From CAIXSE01 sp040769125 (GTDB lineage Bacteria > Actinomycetota > Thermoleophilia > UBA2241), in the NCBI GenBank assembly GCA_040769125.1, contig JAXGLO010000001.1:1240001-1304000 (forward strand): a stretch of DNA of 64,000 nucleotides, given 5' to 3'. The notes under the pieces are model-generated. The model searched no databases and was not told the DNA's origin. It saw only the letters and a program-made list of their open reading frames with translations. Position 1 is the first letter of the stretch; each line of letters opens with the position of its first letter. Position numbers and translations under genes: made by a program. Below, piece after piece: positions 50,409-60,144 of the stretch.

Positions 50409-53400
50409 GTGCACCTCAAGCGGCTGCGTCTGAAGGGCTTCAAGTCCTTTCCACGTCAGACCGAGCTGGTCTTCGAGCCGGGGGTGGCGGTTGTCATCGG
50501 TCCCAACGGGAGCGGCAAGAGCAACCTCGCCGACGCGGTGGTGTGGGCGCTGGGCGAACAGAGCCCGAGCAGCCTTCGCGGTTCCTCCATGCAGGACGTG
50601 ATCTTCGCGGGCAGCGACAGACGGCGGGCCAGCGGCATCGCCGAGGTCGAGCTGACCTTCGATAACGCCGACGGCGCTCTGCCGCTGCCCACTCCCGAGG
50701 TGAGCGTGATGCGCAGCGTGTCGCGGGATGGAGGCTCCCGGTACTCCATCAACCGTTCGTCCTGTCGCCTCACGGACGTCGTGGAGCTCATGGCGCAGGT
50801 GGGCCTCGGCAAGGAACTCCACTCGATCATCGGTCAGGGGAAGGTCGAGGGGTTTCTCGCCGGAAGCCCAGAGGATCGGCGCAGCCAGATCGAGGAGGCC
50901 GCCGGCCTGGGCACGTACAAGCGACGGCGCGAGCGCGCCGACCTCAAGCTGCGCGAGGTCCGGCGTAACCTCGAGCGCGCCGTTCTCGTCGAGCGTGAGG
51001 TCGCCTCTCAACTCACGCCGCTGCGGCGTCAGGCGAACGCCGCCGAGACGCTGCGCACCGTCGATAGCGCTGTCGCGGAGACTCGCGGCCGCTTGTTGAG
51101 CGGCGAGATCGCCGCGCTCGACGTCGAGCGGGCGCACTGGCGAGCGGAACTCGAGTCGGTATGCGCCGAACGGGCTGCCTGCGAACGCAGCCTCGCCGAG
51201 GTCGCCGAGGCACGTGCTCGCGAGGAGGAGGCCTTCGCGCTCCGCCTCGCGGAGCGCGAGCGCCGCGCCCAGCGACTGCTGCGCGTAAGAGAGCTGGCCG
51301 GCCGGCTCGAGGGCTGCTGCCGCCTCACCGAGCAGCGTCTCCGGCTGCTGGACGAAGTGATGCGGGCTTCTTCGGCCGAGCGCCAGCGGCTCGTCGCCGA
51401 TCTCACCGCGCGCCCGGAGTCAGCGGAGGAGGACGGCGCCAGGGCGAACGATGAGCAGCGCCTCACGGCCGATCTTCAGGCCGCGGAGGACGCGCACGCC
51501 ATCGCCGTCGCTCATCTCGCCGAGGCACGCGAAACCTTCGGTCTGCGGCGCTCGGCCGCCGCGCGTCTCGCCCTCGAGAAGGAAGCAGGGAGCGCAACGG
51601 CGGAGAGGCTGGAGCGACGTCGCCAGGCGCTGGCGGGGGAAGAGGAGCGGCTCGTCGCCCAGCACGCAAGGCTCGCTGCCGAAGCCGCTCAGAAGTCGTC
51701 CGCCGAGGAGGCTGCCGCCGCGGCCACCGTCTCCGCACGTGAGTCGCTGCGTGAGGCGATGCGCGTCGCAGAAGCGGCGGCCGCCGTGCTCGCCGAGACG
51801 GCGCACGCAGCCGAGACGCTGGCCGACGAGCACCGCGCTCATGTCAACGAGCGCCGGGCGCTGGAGGTGGAGGTCGAGCACGGGCACATGGTGCTGCGGG
51901 AACTGCAGGACGTGAGCGAGGACGTGCTACGCGTCGCGGAGTCGTACGACGGGGCCGTCTCCCTGGCGGCCGCCCTCGAGTGCGAGCCCGGTTACGAGCG
52001 TGCATTGGCCGCCGCTCTCGCTCAGGTCTCGGGCGCACTCGCGGTTCCGGCGAACGTCGATGCGTGGTCTCTGCTCAGAGCGCTCAAGACGGCCGGGGTG
52101 GGGTTGGCCCGTCTGATCGCGCCTGTGAGGCATCCGCGGCCGCGCATCGGCTTTCCGGGGGCGCTGGCCCTGCTCGACAAAGTGCTGGTGCAGGGGCGCC
52201 CTGAGCTCGAGAGCGCTCTCGCAGAGGTCGTCATCGTCGACGACCTGCGCTCGGTGCCGGAGGAGTTCGACGGCCTTGCGGTGACGCGGGAGGGGGAGTA
52301 CTTCCGACCGAGCTCCGGGCAGGTCGGGCTGGCCAGCGGTGTTCCGGCTGCGCTCATGCTGGAGCGGCGAGCGTCCTTGGGGCGACTCGAAGAGCAGCTC
52401 GAGGTCTCGCGCTCTCGCGAGCTCCGCGCTGAGGCGGCGCTGGCGATCGCCCGCGGTCGCGAGGCTGAGGCGGCGGAGAGCTCGGCAGAGGCTGCGACAG
52501 CCGAGCGCGCCGCTCGCGCCACTGCGGAGTCGGTGGAGCGCGAGCTGAGCACCGTTCGCACGAGGCTGCGGGATATCTCACAGGTGGTGGAGCGCGACAG
52601 CCGCGCCATCGAGCAGATCGCCGTCGAGCGCGCCGAGCTGGCCGCCCAGCTCACCGCCGCAACTGATGCCGCAGACGGAGCAGCAGCGCAACTCGACGAA
52701 CTGCGCGGGGAGCTGGACTCGGCGGCCGACGCGGTTGCCGCCGCGGAGAGCATCCATGCCGAGACCCTGGCGGTGCGCATACGAGTTGCGGTAGAGCTGG
52801 ACGAGCGGCGTGCGGCCGCCGAGCGCGCACGCGCGCGCAGAGACGAGGCACTTCAGCGGGCGGCGGCCTTGCGGGCTCGTCTGGAGGAGCTTGATGCGAG
52901 GCTCACGCGCCTGCCGGCAGTCGCGGAGATCTGCGCCTCAGTCGAGGCTCGTGCGTCCCGGTTGAGCCGGCGCCTGACGGAACTCATCGGCCGGCTCGAG
53001 GCCGCCGACGCGACCCACGATTCACTGGATCGTTCCGAGCTTGGCGCGCTCGCGGATCGCGAGGCCGGCCTGCGGCGTGCGTTTGAGGCTCAGGCGGAAC
53101 GCGACACGGAAGCTCAGGTGGCGCTGGCACACCTCGACGATCGCCGCAGCGAGCACGTCGCAGCTCTCGACGAGGTGTCTGCCCTGCTGGAGCGGGCGAG
53201 CTTCGAGGCGCCCTCGAATGAGGCCGAAGCACGTGCTTTGCGCGAGCAGCTCGAGCGTCTCTTCCGGCGCCGCGAGCGCATCGGGCCGGTCAATCCGCTC
53301 GCTGAGGCCGAGTGCGCGGAGCTGAGCGAACGCGCTGCGTTCCTTCGCGAGCAGCGGCGTGACCTCGAGAAGTCCCTGGTCGACCTGCAGGGGCTCATCA

Positions 53401-53921
53401 ATGACCTCACGGCGCAGATCGACGCGGAGTTCGCCGGGACCTTCGCGGCCGTTCAGGAGCAGTTCGGGCACATGGTATCGGTGCTGTTCCCCGGCGGGCG
53501 GGGCGCTCTCAGGCTGGTCGAGCCAGGCGAGGCCGGAGAGCCCGGCGGCGTGGAGATTGAGGTCAAGCCCGCCAAGAAGCTGGGCAAGAAGCTGCGGCTC
53601 CTGTCGGGCGGCGAACGGGCGCTGGTGGCCATCGCCTTCCTGATGGCGCTGGTGCTCGCGCGGCCGTGCCCCTTCTACATCCTCGACGAGATCGAGGCCG
53701 CCCTTGACGACGTCAATATCGGCCGTCTCGTACAGCTCTTCCGAGACTACCGGCAGCACACCCAGTTCATCATCGTGACGCATCAGAAGCGGACGATGGA
53801 GGCGGCCGACGTGCTGTACGGCGTGACGATGGGGCCGGACGGCGCCTCGCAGGTCGTCAGCGCGCGCATGGCCGCGGAGGCTATCGCGCACGAGCAGGGA
53901 ACTGACGGGAGCGCCGCATGA
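50409..53921 (+). CDS. smc: Chromosome segregation protein SMC
   Basis: Condensin ATPase (1170 aa). Walker A GPNGSGKSNLADAVVWALGE starts at about residue 31. The Q-loop is VGLGKELHSIIGQGKVEGF. Long coiled coils flank a hinge at about residues 500-620 (LECEPGYERALAAALAQVSG). C-terminal signature LSGGERALVAIAFLMAL (from about residue 1065) and Walker B FYILDEIEAALDDVN complete the head. The order rnc-smc-ftsY is conserved. GTG start. Confidence 0.97.
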   Translation: MHLKRLRLKGFKSFPRQTELVFEPGVAVVIGPNGSGKSNLADAVVWALGEQSPSSLRGSSMQDVIFAGSDRRRASGIAEVELTFDNADGALPLPTPEVSVMRSVSRDGGSRYSINRSSCRLTDVVELMAQVGLGKELHSIIGQGKVEGFLAGSPEDRRSQIEEAAGLGTYKRRRERADLKLREVRRNLERAVLVEREVASQLTPLRRQANAAETLRTVDSAVAETRGRLLSGEIAALDVERAHWRAELESVCAERAACERSLAEVAEARAREEEAFALRLAERERRAQRLLRVRELAGRLEGCCRLTEQRLRLLDEVMRASSAERQRLVADLTARPESAEEDGARANDEQRLTADLQAAEDAHAIAVAHLAEARETFGLRRSAAARLALEKEAGSATAERLERRRQALAGEEERLVAQHARLAAEAAQKSSAEEAAAAATVSARESLREAMRVAEAAAAVLAETAHAAETLADEHRAHVNERRALEVEVEHGHMVLRELQDVSEDVLRVAESYDGAVSLAAALECEPGYERALAAALAQVSGALAVPANVDAWSLLRALKTAGVGLARLIAPVRHPRPRIGFPGALALLDKVLVQGRPELESALAEVVIVDDLRSVPEEFDGLAVTREGEYFRPSSGQVGLASGVPAALMLERRASLGRLEEQLEVSRSRELRAEAALAIARGREAEAAESSAEAATAERAARATAESVERELSTVRTRLRDISQVVERDSRAIEQIAVERAELAAQLTAATDAADGAAAQLDELRGELDSAADAVAAAESIHAETLAVRIRVAVELDERRAAAERARARRDEALQRAAALRARLEELDARLTRLPAVAEICASVEARASRLSRRLTELIGRLEAADATHDSLDRSELGALADREAGLRRAFEAQAERDTEAQVALAHLDDRRSEHVAALDEVSALLERASFEAPSNEAEARALREQLERLFRRRERIGPVNPLAEAECAELSERAAFLREQRRDLEKSLVDLQGLINDLTAQIDAEFAGTFAAVQEQFGHMVSVLFPGGRGALRLVEPGEAGEPGGVEIEVKPAKKLGKKLRLLSGGERALVAIAFLMALVLARPCPFYILDEIEAALDDVNIGRLVQLFRDYRQHTQFIIVTHQKRTMEAADVLYGVTMGPDGASQVVSARMAAEAIAHEQGTDGSAA

Positions 53922-53960
53922 CGCAGCGCTCCGGGCCGCTTTCGGGAGGAGGCGCCGCAC

Positions 53961-54968
53961 ATGGAGTGGCATGAGGTATTCAAGGGGATTGCGGAGGACG
54001 CCGCCCCTGCCGTCCTGATCGAAGAAGAGCAGCGCGAGCGCGCCGGTCTGTTCGGCCGTCTGCGGCGCAATCTCGGCAAGGCCCGAGCGGCCGTGGTCGA
54101 TCAGCTCAAGGCAGTCGTCTACACGGGCGTCGATGCCGACCTCTTCGAGATGGTGGAGGAGGTTCTTCTCGCCGCCGATGTGGGTGTGGACGCGACCATG
54201 AAGATCGTCGATGAGACCGAGAGGCGTTGCACGGCCAAACGTATCGTGGAGCGTGAGCCGTTCATGGACGAGCTCGCCGGCACGATCGCAGATCTCCTGC
54301 GGCCCACAGATCCCGAGCGACAGCGGATCGACGTCAGCGCGCATCCCAGCGTGGTCCTCGTGGTCGGCGTCAACGGCACGGGGAAGACGACCACCATCGG
54401 CAAGATCGCCTGGCGGCTCAAGGAGCTGGGCCGGACGCCCATGATGGTTGCGGGCGACACCTTCCGCGCCGCCGCCGGCCAGCAGCTCAGTGAATGGGCC
54501 GTGCGCTGCGACTGCGACATCATCCGGCAGGCCGAGGGGAGCGACCCTGCTGCTGTGGTGTACGACGGTGTCAGCGCCGCACGCTCGCGCGGCGCCGACG
54601 TCGTGCTGGTCGACACGGCCGGCCGCCTGCACACGCAGATCAACCTGATGCGCGAACTCGAGAAGATACGCCGGGTCATCGAGAAGCAGCTACCCGGCGC
54701 CCCACACGAGACCCTGCTCGTCCTGGACGCGACGACCGGGCAGAACGGTCTGCGCCAGGCCCAGGAGTTCCAGCAGGCGGTCGACGTCAGCGGCGTGGTG
54801 CTCACGAAGCTCGACGGCACCGCCAAAGGCGGCATCGTGGTGGCCGTTCACGAGAGCCTCGGCATCCCCATCAAGCTGATCGGCGTCGGCGAGAGGCTCG
54901 AGGACCTTCGACCCTTCGAGGCGGATGTCTTCGCACGGGCGATCTTCGGCGGCGACGGAGATGCATAG
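53961..54968 (+). CDS. ftsY: Signal recognition particle receptor FtsY
   Basis: SRP GTPase receptor (335 aa) with a short N-terminal membrane-targeting region. G1 is GVNGTGKTTTIGKIA (136-150), then DTFRAAAGQQL, G3 VLVDTAGRLHTQINLM, and G4 TKLDGTAKGG. The A domain is nearly absent, as in Gram-positives. GGGAGGAGG precedes ATG 53961. Ffh follows after 82 bases. Confidence 0.96.
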   Translation: MEWHEVFKGIAEDAAPAVLIEEEQRERAGLFGRLRRNLGKARAAVVDQLKAVVYTGVDADLFEMVEEVLLAADVGVDATMKIVDETERRCTAKRIVEREPFMDELAGTIADLLRPTDPERQRIDVSAHPSVVLVVGVNGTGKTTTIGKIAWRLKELGRTPMMVAGDTFRAAAGQQLSEWAVRCDCDIIRQAEGSDPAAVVYDGVSAARSRGADVVLVDTAGRLHTQINLMRELEKIRRVIEKQLPGAPHETLLVLDATTGQNGLRQAQEFQQAVDVSGVVLTKLDGTAKGGIVVAVHESLGIPIKLIGVGERLEDLRPFEADVFARAIFGGDGDA

Positions 54969-55050
54969 CCGCAGCGAGAGGATCGCCGCACGTCGCGCTC
55001 ACGGCGCGTGCTACCATTAGGCGTTCCTGAATCCGGTAGAGGGATCACCC

Positions 55051-56379
55051 ATGTTCGAAGCGCTCACCGATCGCCTCCAGAACGTCATGAAGAAGCTGCG
55101 GGGACGCGGCAAGCTCTCCGCCGCCGACGTCGATGCGGCCATGCGCGAGATCCGCCTGGCGCTCCTCGAGGCCGACGTCAACTTCAAGGTGGTGCGCCAG
55201 TTCATCGCGCACGTCAAAGAGCGCGCCCTCGGTGCGGAGGTGATGGAGAGCCTCACCCCCGCGCAGCAGGTCGTGAAGATCGTCAACGAAGAGCTGGTCG
55301 CGCTCATGGGCAGCTCGGACGCGAAGCTGTCTTTCAGCGGCCGGCCACCGACCGTGATCCTCCTGGCCGGCCTCCAGGGATCCGGCAAGACCACGACGTG
55401 CGTCAAGCTCGCCCGGCATCTGCAGAAGGACGGCAAGTCGCCGGTACTCATCGCGGCCGACGTGTACCGGCCGGCGGCCATCGATCAGCTGCAGACGCTC
55501 GCCGACCGCATCAAGGCGCCCGTCTATGCACCGGGCGCCCACATCGATCCCGTGGTCATCGCCAGGGACGGCATCGAGTTCGCCGCCCGCCACGGCGACG
55601 TAGCCATCGTTGACACTGCCGGCCGGCTGCATGTCGACGCTGAGCTGATGGACGAGCTGGTGCGCATCCGTGATGCGGTGAAGCCTCACAACGTGCTGCT
55701 CGTCGTGGACGCCATGACCGGCCAGGACGCGGTGAACGCCGCCGACGAGTTCCGCCAGCGCGTCGATCTCGACGGCGTCGTGCTCACCAAGCTCGACGGC
55801 GACGCGCGCGGCGGCGCTGCCCTCAGCGTGCGCGCGGTCACCGGCAGGCCGATCATGTTCGCGAGCACCGGCGAGAAGCTCGACGACTTCAGCGTCTTCC
55901 ACCCCGACCGCATGGCCGGAAGGATCCTCGGGATGGGGGATGTCCTGTCGCTCATCGAGAAGGCCGAAGAGACGGTGGACCGCGAGAAGGCCGCCGAGAT
56001 GGAGGCGCGCCTGCGGCGCGCGGAGTTCACCTTCGACGACTTCCTCGAGCAGCTCAAGCAGCTCAGGAAGATGGGCTCGCTCTCTGGCATACTCAGCATG
56101 CTCCCGGGTGTGCCCGGCATGAAGCAGCTCAAGAACGTGCAGGTCGACGACCGCCAGGTCGACCGCGTCGAAGCCATGATCTTCTCGATGACGCGACAGG
56201 AGCGACGGCACCCCGATCTCATCGACGGCAGCCGGCGGCGAAGGATCGCGAAGGGCAGCGGAACCAGCGTTCAGGACGTCAACACGCTGCTGAAGCAGTA
56301 CCGTGAGATGCAGAAGATGCTCAAGGCGCTCTCGAGCAGCAAGGGCAGGGGGTTTCGCCTGCCGGGCTTTGGCGGGTAG
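55051..56379 (+). CDS. ffh: Signal recognition particle protein Ffh
   Basis: SRP54 homologue binding signal sequences and 4.5S RNA (442 aa). N domain, then G domain: GLQGSGKTTTCVKLARHL (from residue 107), DVYRPAAIDQL, VDTAGRLHVDAELMDEL and TKLDGDARGGAALS. The methionine-rich M domain ends SSSKGRGFRLPGFGG with the RNA-binding region SRRRRIAKGSGTSVQDVN. A leader of 82 bases contains TACCAT, possibly a -10. Confidence 0.97.
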   Translation: MFEALTDRLQNVMKKLRGRGKLSAADVDAAMREIRLALLEADVNFKVVRQFIAHVKERALGAEVMESLTPAQQVVKIVNEELVALMGSSDAKLSFSGRPPTVILLAGLQGSGKTTTCVKLARHLQKDGKSPVLIAADVYRPAAIDQLQTLADRIKAPVYAPGAHIDPVVIARDGIEFAARHGDVAIVDTAGRLHVDAELMDELVRIRDAVKPHNVLLVVDAMTGQDAVNAADEFRQRVDLDGVVLTKLDGDARGGAALSVRAVTGRPIMFASTGEKLDDFSVFHPDRMAGRILGMGDVLSLIEKAEETVDREKAAEMEARLRRAEFTFDDFLEQLKQLRKMGSLSGILSMLPGVPGMKQLKNVQVDDRQVDRVEAMIFSMTRQERRHPDLIDGSRRRRIAKGSGTSVQDVNTLLKQYREMQKMLKALSSSKGRGFRLPGFGG

Positions 56380-56390
56380 AATGTCGCGTC

Positions 56391-56419
56391 TTGCGACCGC
56401 TCGGGCGGTTGCGTACATT
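56391..56419 (+). promoter_or_regulatory. Candidate promoter for rpsP operon
   Basis: TTGCGA (56391-56396), a spacer of exactly 17, and TACATT (56414-56419), 66 bases before the rpsP start. The same -35 hexamer and spacing occur upstream of rplS. Two hairpins lie around it: GCGACCGC-TCGG-GCGGTTGC (56393-56412) and GCTGC...GCAGC (56427-56450). Confidence 0.4.
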
Positions 56420-56484
56420 GCACAGCGCTGCCGCCCTTCCCGGGCGCAGCTTCGGTTTAAGTACCCTGAGGGGGTGAGAAGCAG

Positions 56485-56730
56485 TTGGCAACACGCATGA
56501 GATTGACCCGCGTGGGCAGCACGAAGCGGCCGGTTTACCGCATCGTGATCGTGGATTCGCGAGCACATCGCGACGGTCGCGCCATCGAGACCATCGGTCA
56601 GTACAACCCGCGCACCGAGCCGTCCGTCATCGAGATCGACGCCGACAGGGCGAAGGATTGGCTCGCCAAGGGAGCGCAGCCGTCGCGCACCGTCAAAAAG
56701 TTGCTCGCCATCAAGGGCCTGAGCAAGTAG
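56485..56730 (+). CDS. rpsP: 30S ribosomal protein bS16
   Basis: An 81-aa ribosomal protein. TTG 56485 gives the canonical MATRMRLTRVGSTKRPVYRI start and has GGGGGTGA upstream, so TTG is preferred to ATG 56497. VDSRAHRDGRAIETIGQYNP is diagnostic. First of the rpsP-khpA-rimM-trmD-rplS block. Confidence 0.96.
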   Translation: MATRMRLTRVGSTKRPVYRIVIVDSRAHRDGRAIETIGQYNPRTEPSVIEIDADRAKDWLAKGAQPSRTVKKLLAIKGLSK

Positions 56731-56773
56731 TGCGACAGGTCACCGCGCGGACGACGGAGGAAGCACGGGGACA

Positions 56774-57004
56774 GTGAAAGATCTGCTCGAGTATCTGGCC
56801 AAGTCGCTCGTCGATCATCCCGACGAAGTGCACGTCGAGCTCATTGAGAGCGGTGCCACCGTCGTGCTTGAGCTCTCGGTTGCCGATGACGATATCGGGA
56901 AGGTGATCGGCAGGCAGGGCCGTATCGCTCGCGCGATGCGCACCATCGTCAAGGCCTCTGCCGTGCGCGACGGCCGCCGGGTGATCGTGGAGATCATCGA
57001 CTGA
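56774..57004 (+). CDS. khpA: KH-domain RNA-binding protein KhpA
   Basis: A 76-aa single KH domain with the GxxG loop IGKVIGRQGRIARAMRTIV. It forms an RNA-binding heterodimer with KhpB/Jag in Gram-positives, affecting cell elongation. GTG 56774 behind GGAGGAAG. Its place between rpsP and rimM is conserved. Confidence 0.94.
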   Translation: MKDLLEYLAKSLVDHPDEVHVELIESGATVVLELSVADDDIGKVIGRQGRIARAMRTIVKASAVRDGRRVIVEIID

Positions 57005-57019
57005 GCCCTCACTGCGGCG

Positions 57020-57580
57020 ATGCTCGATGAACCTTCCAGTCGGCCCACGCTCTGGGCCTGCGGCGTCCTCGGCAAGGCTCACGGCCTGCGCGGGGAGCTG
57101 TATCTCAACCTCGCCGTCGGCGGGCTCGAGCATCTGCGGTTGGGATCGAGCTTCTTCCTGGCCGCGCACGACGCCGGGGAAGAGGGGAAGGCCGGCCGCC
57201 TGCTGCCGTGCAAGGTGGCACGGGCGGGAGGCACCGACCAGCGGCCGCTTGTCCTCCTCGACATCGCCCGGACGCGCGATGAAGCGCTCGCCCTCCAGGG
57301 TATGGAGCTGCTCGCCGCCGGGGAAGCGCTCGAAGCGCTGCCGCACCACCGGGTCGGCGACCTCATCGGCGCCCGTGTCGAGACGGCGGGGGGGCGGTAC
57401 CTTGGAGACGTCGACGACGTCCTCGAGGCCCCGGCTCACGAGATCCTGTCGGTGCGCACACCCGCCGGCGCCACGCTCTTCCTGCCCCTCGTCGATGAGG
57501 TGCTTACGCTCGACGCAGACGCGCGGGTGATCCGGGTGCCCGAAGGCTTCGTCGACGAACCTCTTTCCGGGAAGGCCTGA
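57020..57580 (+). CDS. rimM: 16S rRNA processing protein RimM
   Basis: A 186-aa 30S maturation factor binding S19. N-terminal RimM domain (ACGVLGKAHGLRGELYLNL) and PRC-barrel domain (HHRVGDLIGARVETAGGRYL, then DVLEAPAHEILSV). One base overlaps trmD. Confidence 0.93.
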   Translation: MLDEPSSRPTLWACGVLGKAHGLRGELYLNLAVGGLEHLRLGSSFFLAAHDAGEEGKAGRLLPCKVARAGGTDQRPLVLLDIARTRDEALALQGMELLAAGEALEALPHHRVGDLIGARVETAGGRYLGDVDDVLEAPAHEILSVRTPAGATLFLPLVDEVLTLDADARVIRVPEGFVDEPLSGKA

Positions 57581-58251
57581 TGAGAGCCGACGTCTTCACG
57601 CTCTTCCCGAAGGCCTTCGACTGGTACATCTCCCAGGTGCACATCCAGAACGCGCTGCGTCTCGGCCACGAGATCCACCTCAGTAATTACCGTGACCACA
57701 CGCCGTTGAGCCACCTGCAGGTCGACGACACCCCGTACGGGGGCGGGGCGGGGATGGTCATGCGCATTGACGTGGTCTGTGCCGCCCTTGAAGCGGTCTT
57801 CGCCGTCGATGCCTGCGCGGTCAAGGAGACGCGTCGCGTGGTCGAGCTCACCCCCAAGGGAGCACAGCTTGACGACGCTCTGGCGGAAGAGTTCGCCGGC
57901 CACGACCTCGTGCTTCTCTGCGGCCGCTACGAGGGCATCGACGAGCGGGTGACCCATCTCGTCACAGATCGCGTCTCCATCGGGCCGTATGTGCTCGCCG
58001 GCGGTGAGATCGCCGCCATGGCCGTCCTGGACGCGGTGATGCGCAAGATCCCGGACGTCATCAGCAACCCCGAGAGCGTGCGCAGCGAATCCCACTCCAC
58101 GGACCTCGGCGGAGCCACCGAGTATCCCCAGTACACGCGGCCGTCGGAGTATCGCGGCTGGCGCGTACCCGACGTTCTTCTCGGCGGGCACCACGCTGAG
58201 ATCGCGCGCTGGCGCGCCGAGCACCGGGGAGAGCACGTACAGCGGCGGTAG
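57580..58251 (+). CDS. trmD: tRNA (guanine37-N1)-methyltransferase TrmD
   Basis: SPOUT methyltransferase (223 aa) preventing frameshifting. RADVFTLFPKAFDWYISQ, the YGGGAGMVMR loop, the SAM-knot LLCGRYEGIDERV and GPYVLAGGEIAAM are diagnostic. ATG 57580 shares a base with the rimM stop. Confidence 0.97.
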   Translation: MRADVFTLFPKAFDWYISQVHIQNALRLGHEIHLSNYRDHTPLSHLQVDDTPYGGGAGMVMRIDVVCAALEAVFAVDACAVKETRRVVELTPKGAQLDDALAEEFAGHDLVLLCGRYEGIDERVTHLVTDRVSIGPYVLAGGEIAAMAVLDAVMRKIPDVISNPESVRSESHSTDLGGATEYPQYTRPSEYRGWRVPDVLLGGHHAEIARWRAEHRGEHVQRR

Positions 58252-58267
58252 CGCGCGCACCTCCACT

Positions 58268-58296
58268 TTGCGACCCCTCGGGTAGTCTGCTAAAGT
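58268..58296 (+). promoter_or_regulatory. Candidate promoter for rplS
   Basis: TTGCGA (58268-58273), 17-base spacer, TAAAGT (58291-58296), 34 bases before the start. It matches four of six bases in each consensus hexamer, and the -35 is identical to the rpsP candidate. It would let rplS be made separately from trmD. Confidence 0.45.
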
Positions 58297-58330
58297 ACCG
58301 GCCGCATTTGACCAGAGAGAGGGATCGACC

Positions 58331-58672
58331 GTGATCATCGAGAACATCGAGCGCGAACAGCTTCGCGACAACATCCCGCAGTTCAAGGCCGGCGACACCG
58401 TCAAGGTGCATTTCAAGGTCATCGAAGGCACGCGCCATCGCATCCAGGTCTTCCAGGGCATCGTCATCAAGCGCCAGGGCCAGGGTGTGCGCGAGACCTT
58501 CACGGTCCGCAAGCAGTCGTTCGGCGTCGGTGTCGAGCGTGCGTTCCCCGTGCACTCACCCAAGATCGACAAGATCGAGGTGACGGCGATCGGCGACGTG
58601 CGCCGCGCCAAGCTCTACTACCTCCGCGGCAAGGTCGGCAAGAGGGCGTACGTCCGCGAGAAGCGGCGCTAG
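58331..58672 (+). CDS. rplS: 50S ribosomal protein bL19
   Basis: A 113-aa ribosomal protein. FKAGDTVKVHFKVIEGTRHR, QVFQGIVIKRQGQGVRETF and the C-terminal RRAKLYYLRGKVGKRAYVRE are fully typical. GTG 58331 behind GAGAGAGG. A 207-base gap without a gene follows. Confidence 0.97.
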   Translation: MIIENIEREQLRDNIPQFKAGDTVKVHFKVIEGTRHRIQVFQGIVIKRQGQGVRETFTVRKQSFGVGVERAFPVHSPKIDKIEVTAIGDVRRAKLYYLRGKVGKRAYVREKRR

Positions 58673-58879
58673 CCCGTCACGCACGACCGCGGCGTCTAGG
58701 CCCGGCGAAGCACGGCGGCCATCTCGGGCACGGTGTTGTTCCCGCGGCTCTCAAGGCGGTCGCCTGGCTTCGCCCAGCCCTGACCGTCTTCCGACCCGCG
58801 CCCTATCCGCGTGAGGCCGCTCGGACAGCCGGTCCGCCGCCACCCTCTGATAAGCTCCCGCGGGGTACGAGAGGAGACG

Positions 58880-59470
58880 ATGGACGACGAGACAGTGAGC
58901 GACACCGGCAGGCAGAGTGGTTCTCGCGGCCGCCTGGCGTTCGAGTACGTGCTGCTCGCCGTCGTGGCGATCGTCGTGGCGCTGGCGATTCAGGCTTTTC
59001 TGGTCAAGCCGTACCGCATTCCGTCGGGTTCCATGGAGGACACGTTGCTGATCGGCGACCGCGTCCTCGTCGACCGCGTGTCGTGGCGCTTCTCCGATCC
59101 GGAGCGCGGCGATGTCGTGGTCTTCCACCCGCCATTCGCTGGCCCCGTCCTCATCAAGCGCATCATCGCGCTGCCGGGAGAGGTGATCGCCGTGCGCGAC
59201 GGCGAGGTGACCATCGATGGGCAGCCTCTGCGGGAGGACTACATCCGCCGCATCGACGGGCAGCCGGAGCCCACCGACCCCTTCTCGAACGGCTTGGCGT
59301 GGTCCCTGCAGCAGCCCTATCGTGTTCCGGCAGGCTCCTATTACGTGATGGGAGACAATCGCACCGACAGCGGTGACAGCCGTGAGTTCGGCGCCATCGC
59401 CCGCAACCACTTCATCGGGCAGGCGTTCGCTCGCTACTGGCCACCCTCGCGCATCGGTCAGCTTCGCTAG
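58880..59470 (+). CDS. lepB: Signal peptidase I
   Basis: Membrane serine protease of 196 aa that cleaves Sec signal peptides. One N-terminal membrane helix (about residues 23-42), catalytic Ser51 in PYRIPSGSMEDTLLIGD, and Lys93 in VLIKRIIALPGE. Box E is YVMGDNRTDSGDSREFG. ATG 58880 has GAGGAGA three bases upstream. Confidence 0.95.
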   Translation: MDDETVSDTGRQSGSRGRLAFEYVLLAVVAIVVALAIQAFLVKPYRIPSGSMEDTLLIGDRVLVDRVSWRFSDPERGDVVVFHPPFAGPVLIKRIIALPGEVIAVRDGEVTIDGQPLREDYIRRIDGQPEPTDPFSNGLAWSLQQPYRVPAGSYYVMGDNRTDSGDSREFGAIARNHFIGQAFARYWPPSRIGQLR

Positions 59471-59490
59471 CGACAGCTGTCCACCGCGCC

Positions 59491-60144
59491 GTGAACGATC
59501 GCTTCGCCTTCGACGTCCGGCGCGCCGGCGCCAGTCTTCTGGCAGGCGCCGACGAGGCCGGCCGCGGCTGTCTGGCGGGGCCGCTCGTCGCCGCAGCGGT
59601 CTGCTTCGATTACGGCCGTCTCAGACAGGACGATTTCGAGGCTCTGGCGACGCTCGACGACTCCAAGAGGCTCACCAGGGGGAGGCGCGAGGCGCTGTAC
59701 GGCGAGATCATCGGCCGTGCCAGCTCGGTCGTGGTGCTCTCCTGTTCGGCGGAAACCATCGACCGCCGAGGGCTGCACGTCAGCAATCTGGCAACGCTCT
59801 CGCACGCACTCGAGGGCGTGGTTCCTCTCCCCGCAGTGGCGCTGGTCGACGGGTTCGCTCTGCCTGACTGCACGCTGCCCCATGAGGCCGTGGTCGGCGG
59901 CGACCGCCTCTCTGCCGCCATCGCCGCCGCCTCTGTGGTCGCCAAGGTGGCACGTGACCGACTCATGGTTCATCTTCATGAGAGGTACCCGCAGTACGGC
60001 TTCGACAGCCACGTCGGGTACGCCACCGCCCGGCACCGGGCCGCGATCGCAGAGCACGGCGTTTGCGCCGTTCACCGGCGCTCCTTCTCGAGCGTCGCCT
60101 ATCATCAGCTCGGCCTGGATGTGTCGGAGGCCGCCCCGGCGTGA
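59491..60144 (+). CDS. rnhB: Ribonuclease HII
   Basis: Removes ribonucleotides from DNA (217 aa). GADEAGRGCLAGPLVAAAV has the DEAGRG acidic pair. LDDSKRL, ASVVAKVARDRLM and YGFDSHVGYATARH complete the active site. GTG 59491, twenty bases after lepB. Confidence 0.95.
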   Translation: MNDRFAFDVRRAGASLLAGADEAGRGCLAGPLVAAAVCFDYGRLRQDDFEALATLDDSKRLTRGRREALYGEIIGRASSVVVLSCSAETIDRRGLHVSNLATLSHALEGVVPLPAVALVDGFALPDCTLPHEAVVGGDRLSAAIAAASVVAKVARDRLMVHLHERYPQYGFDSHVGYATARHRAAIAEHGVCAVHRRSFSSVAYHQLGLDVSEAAPA

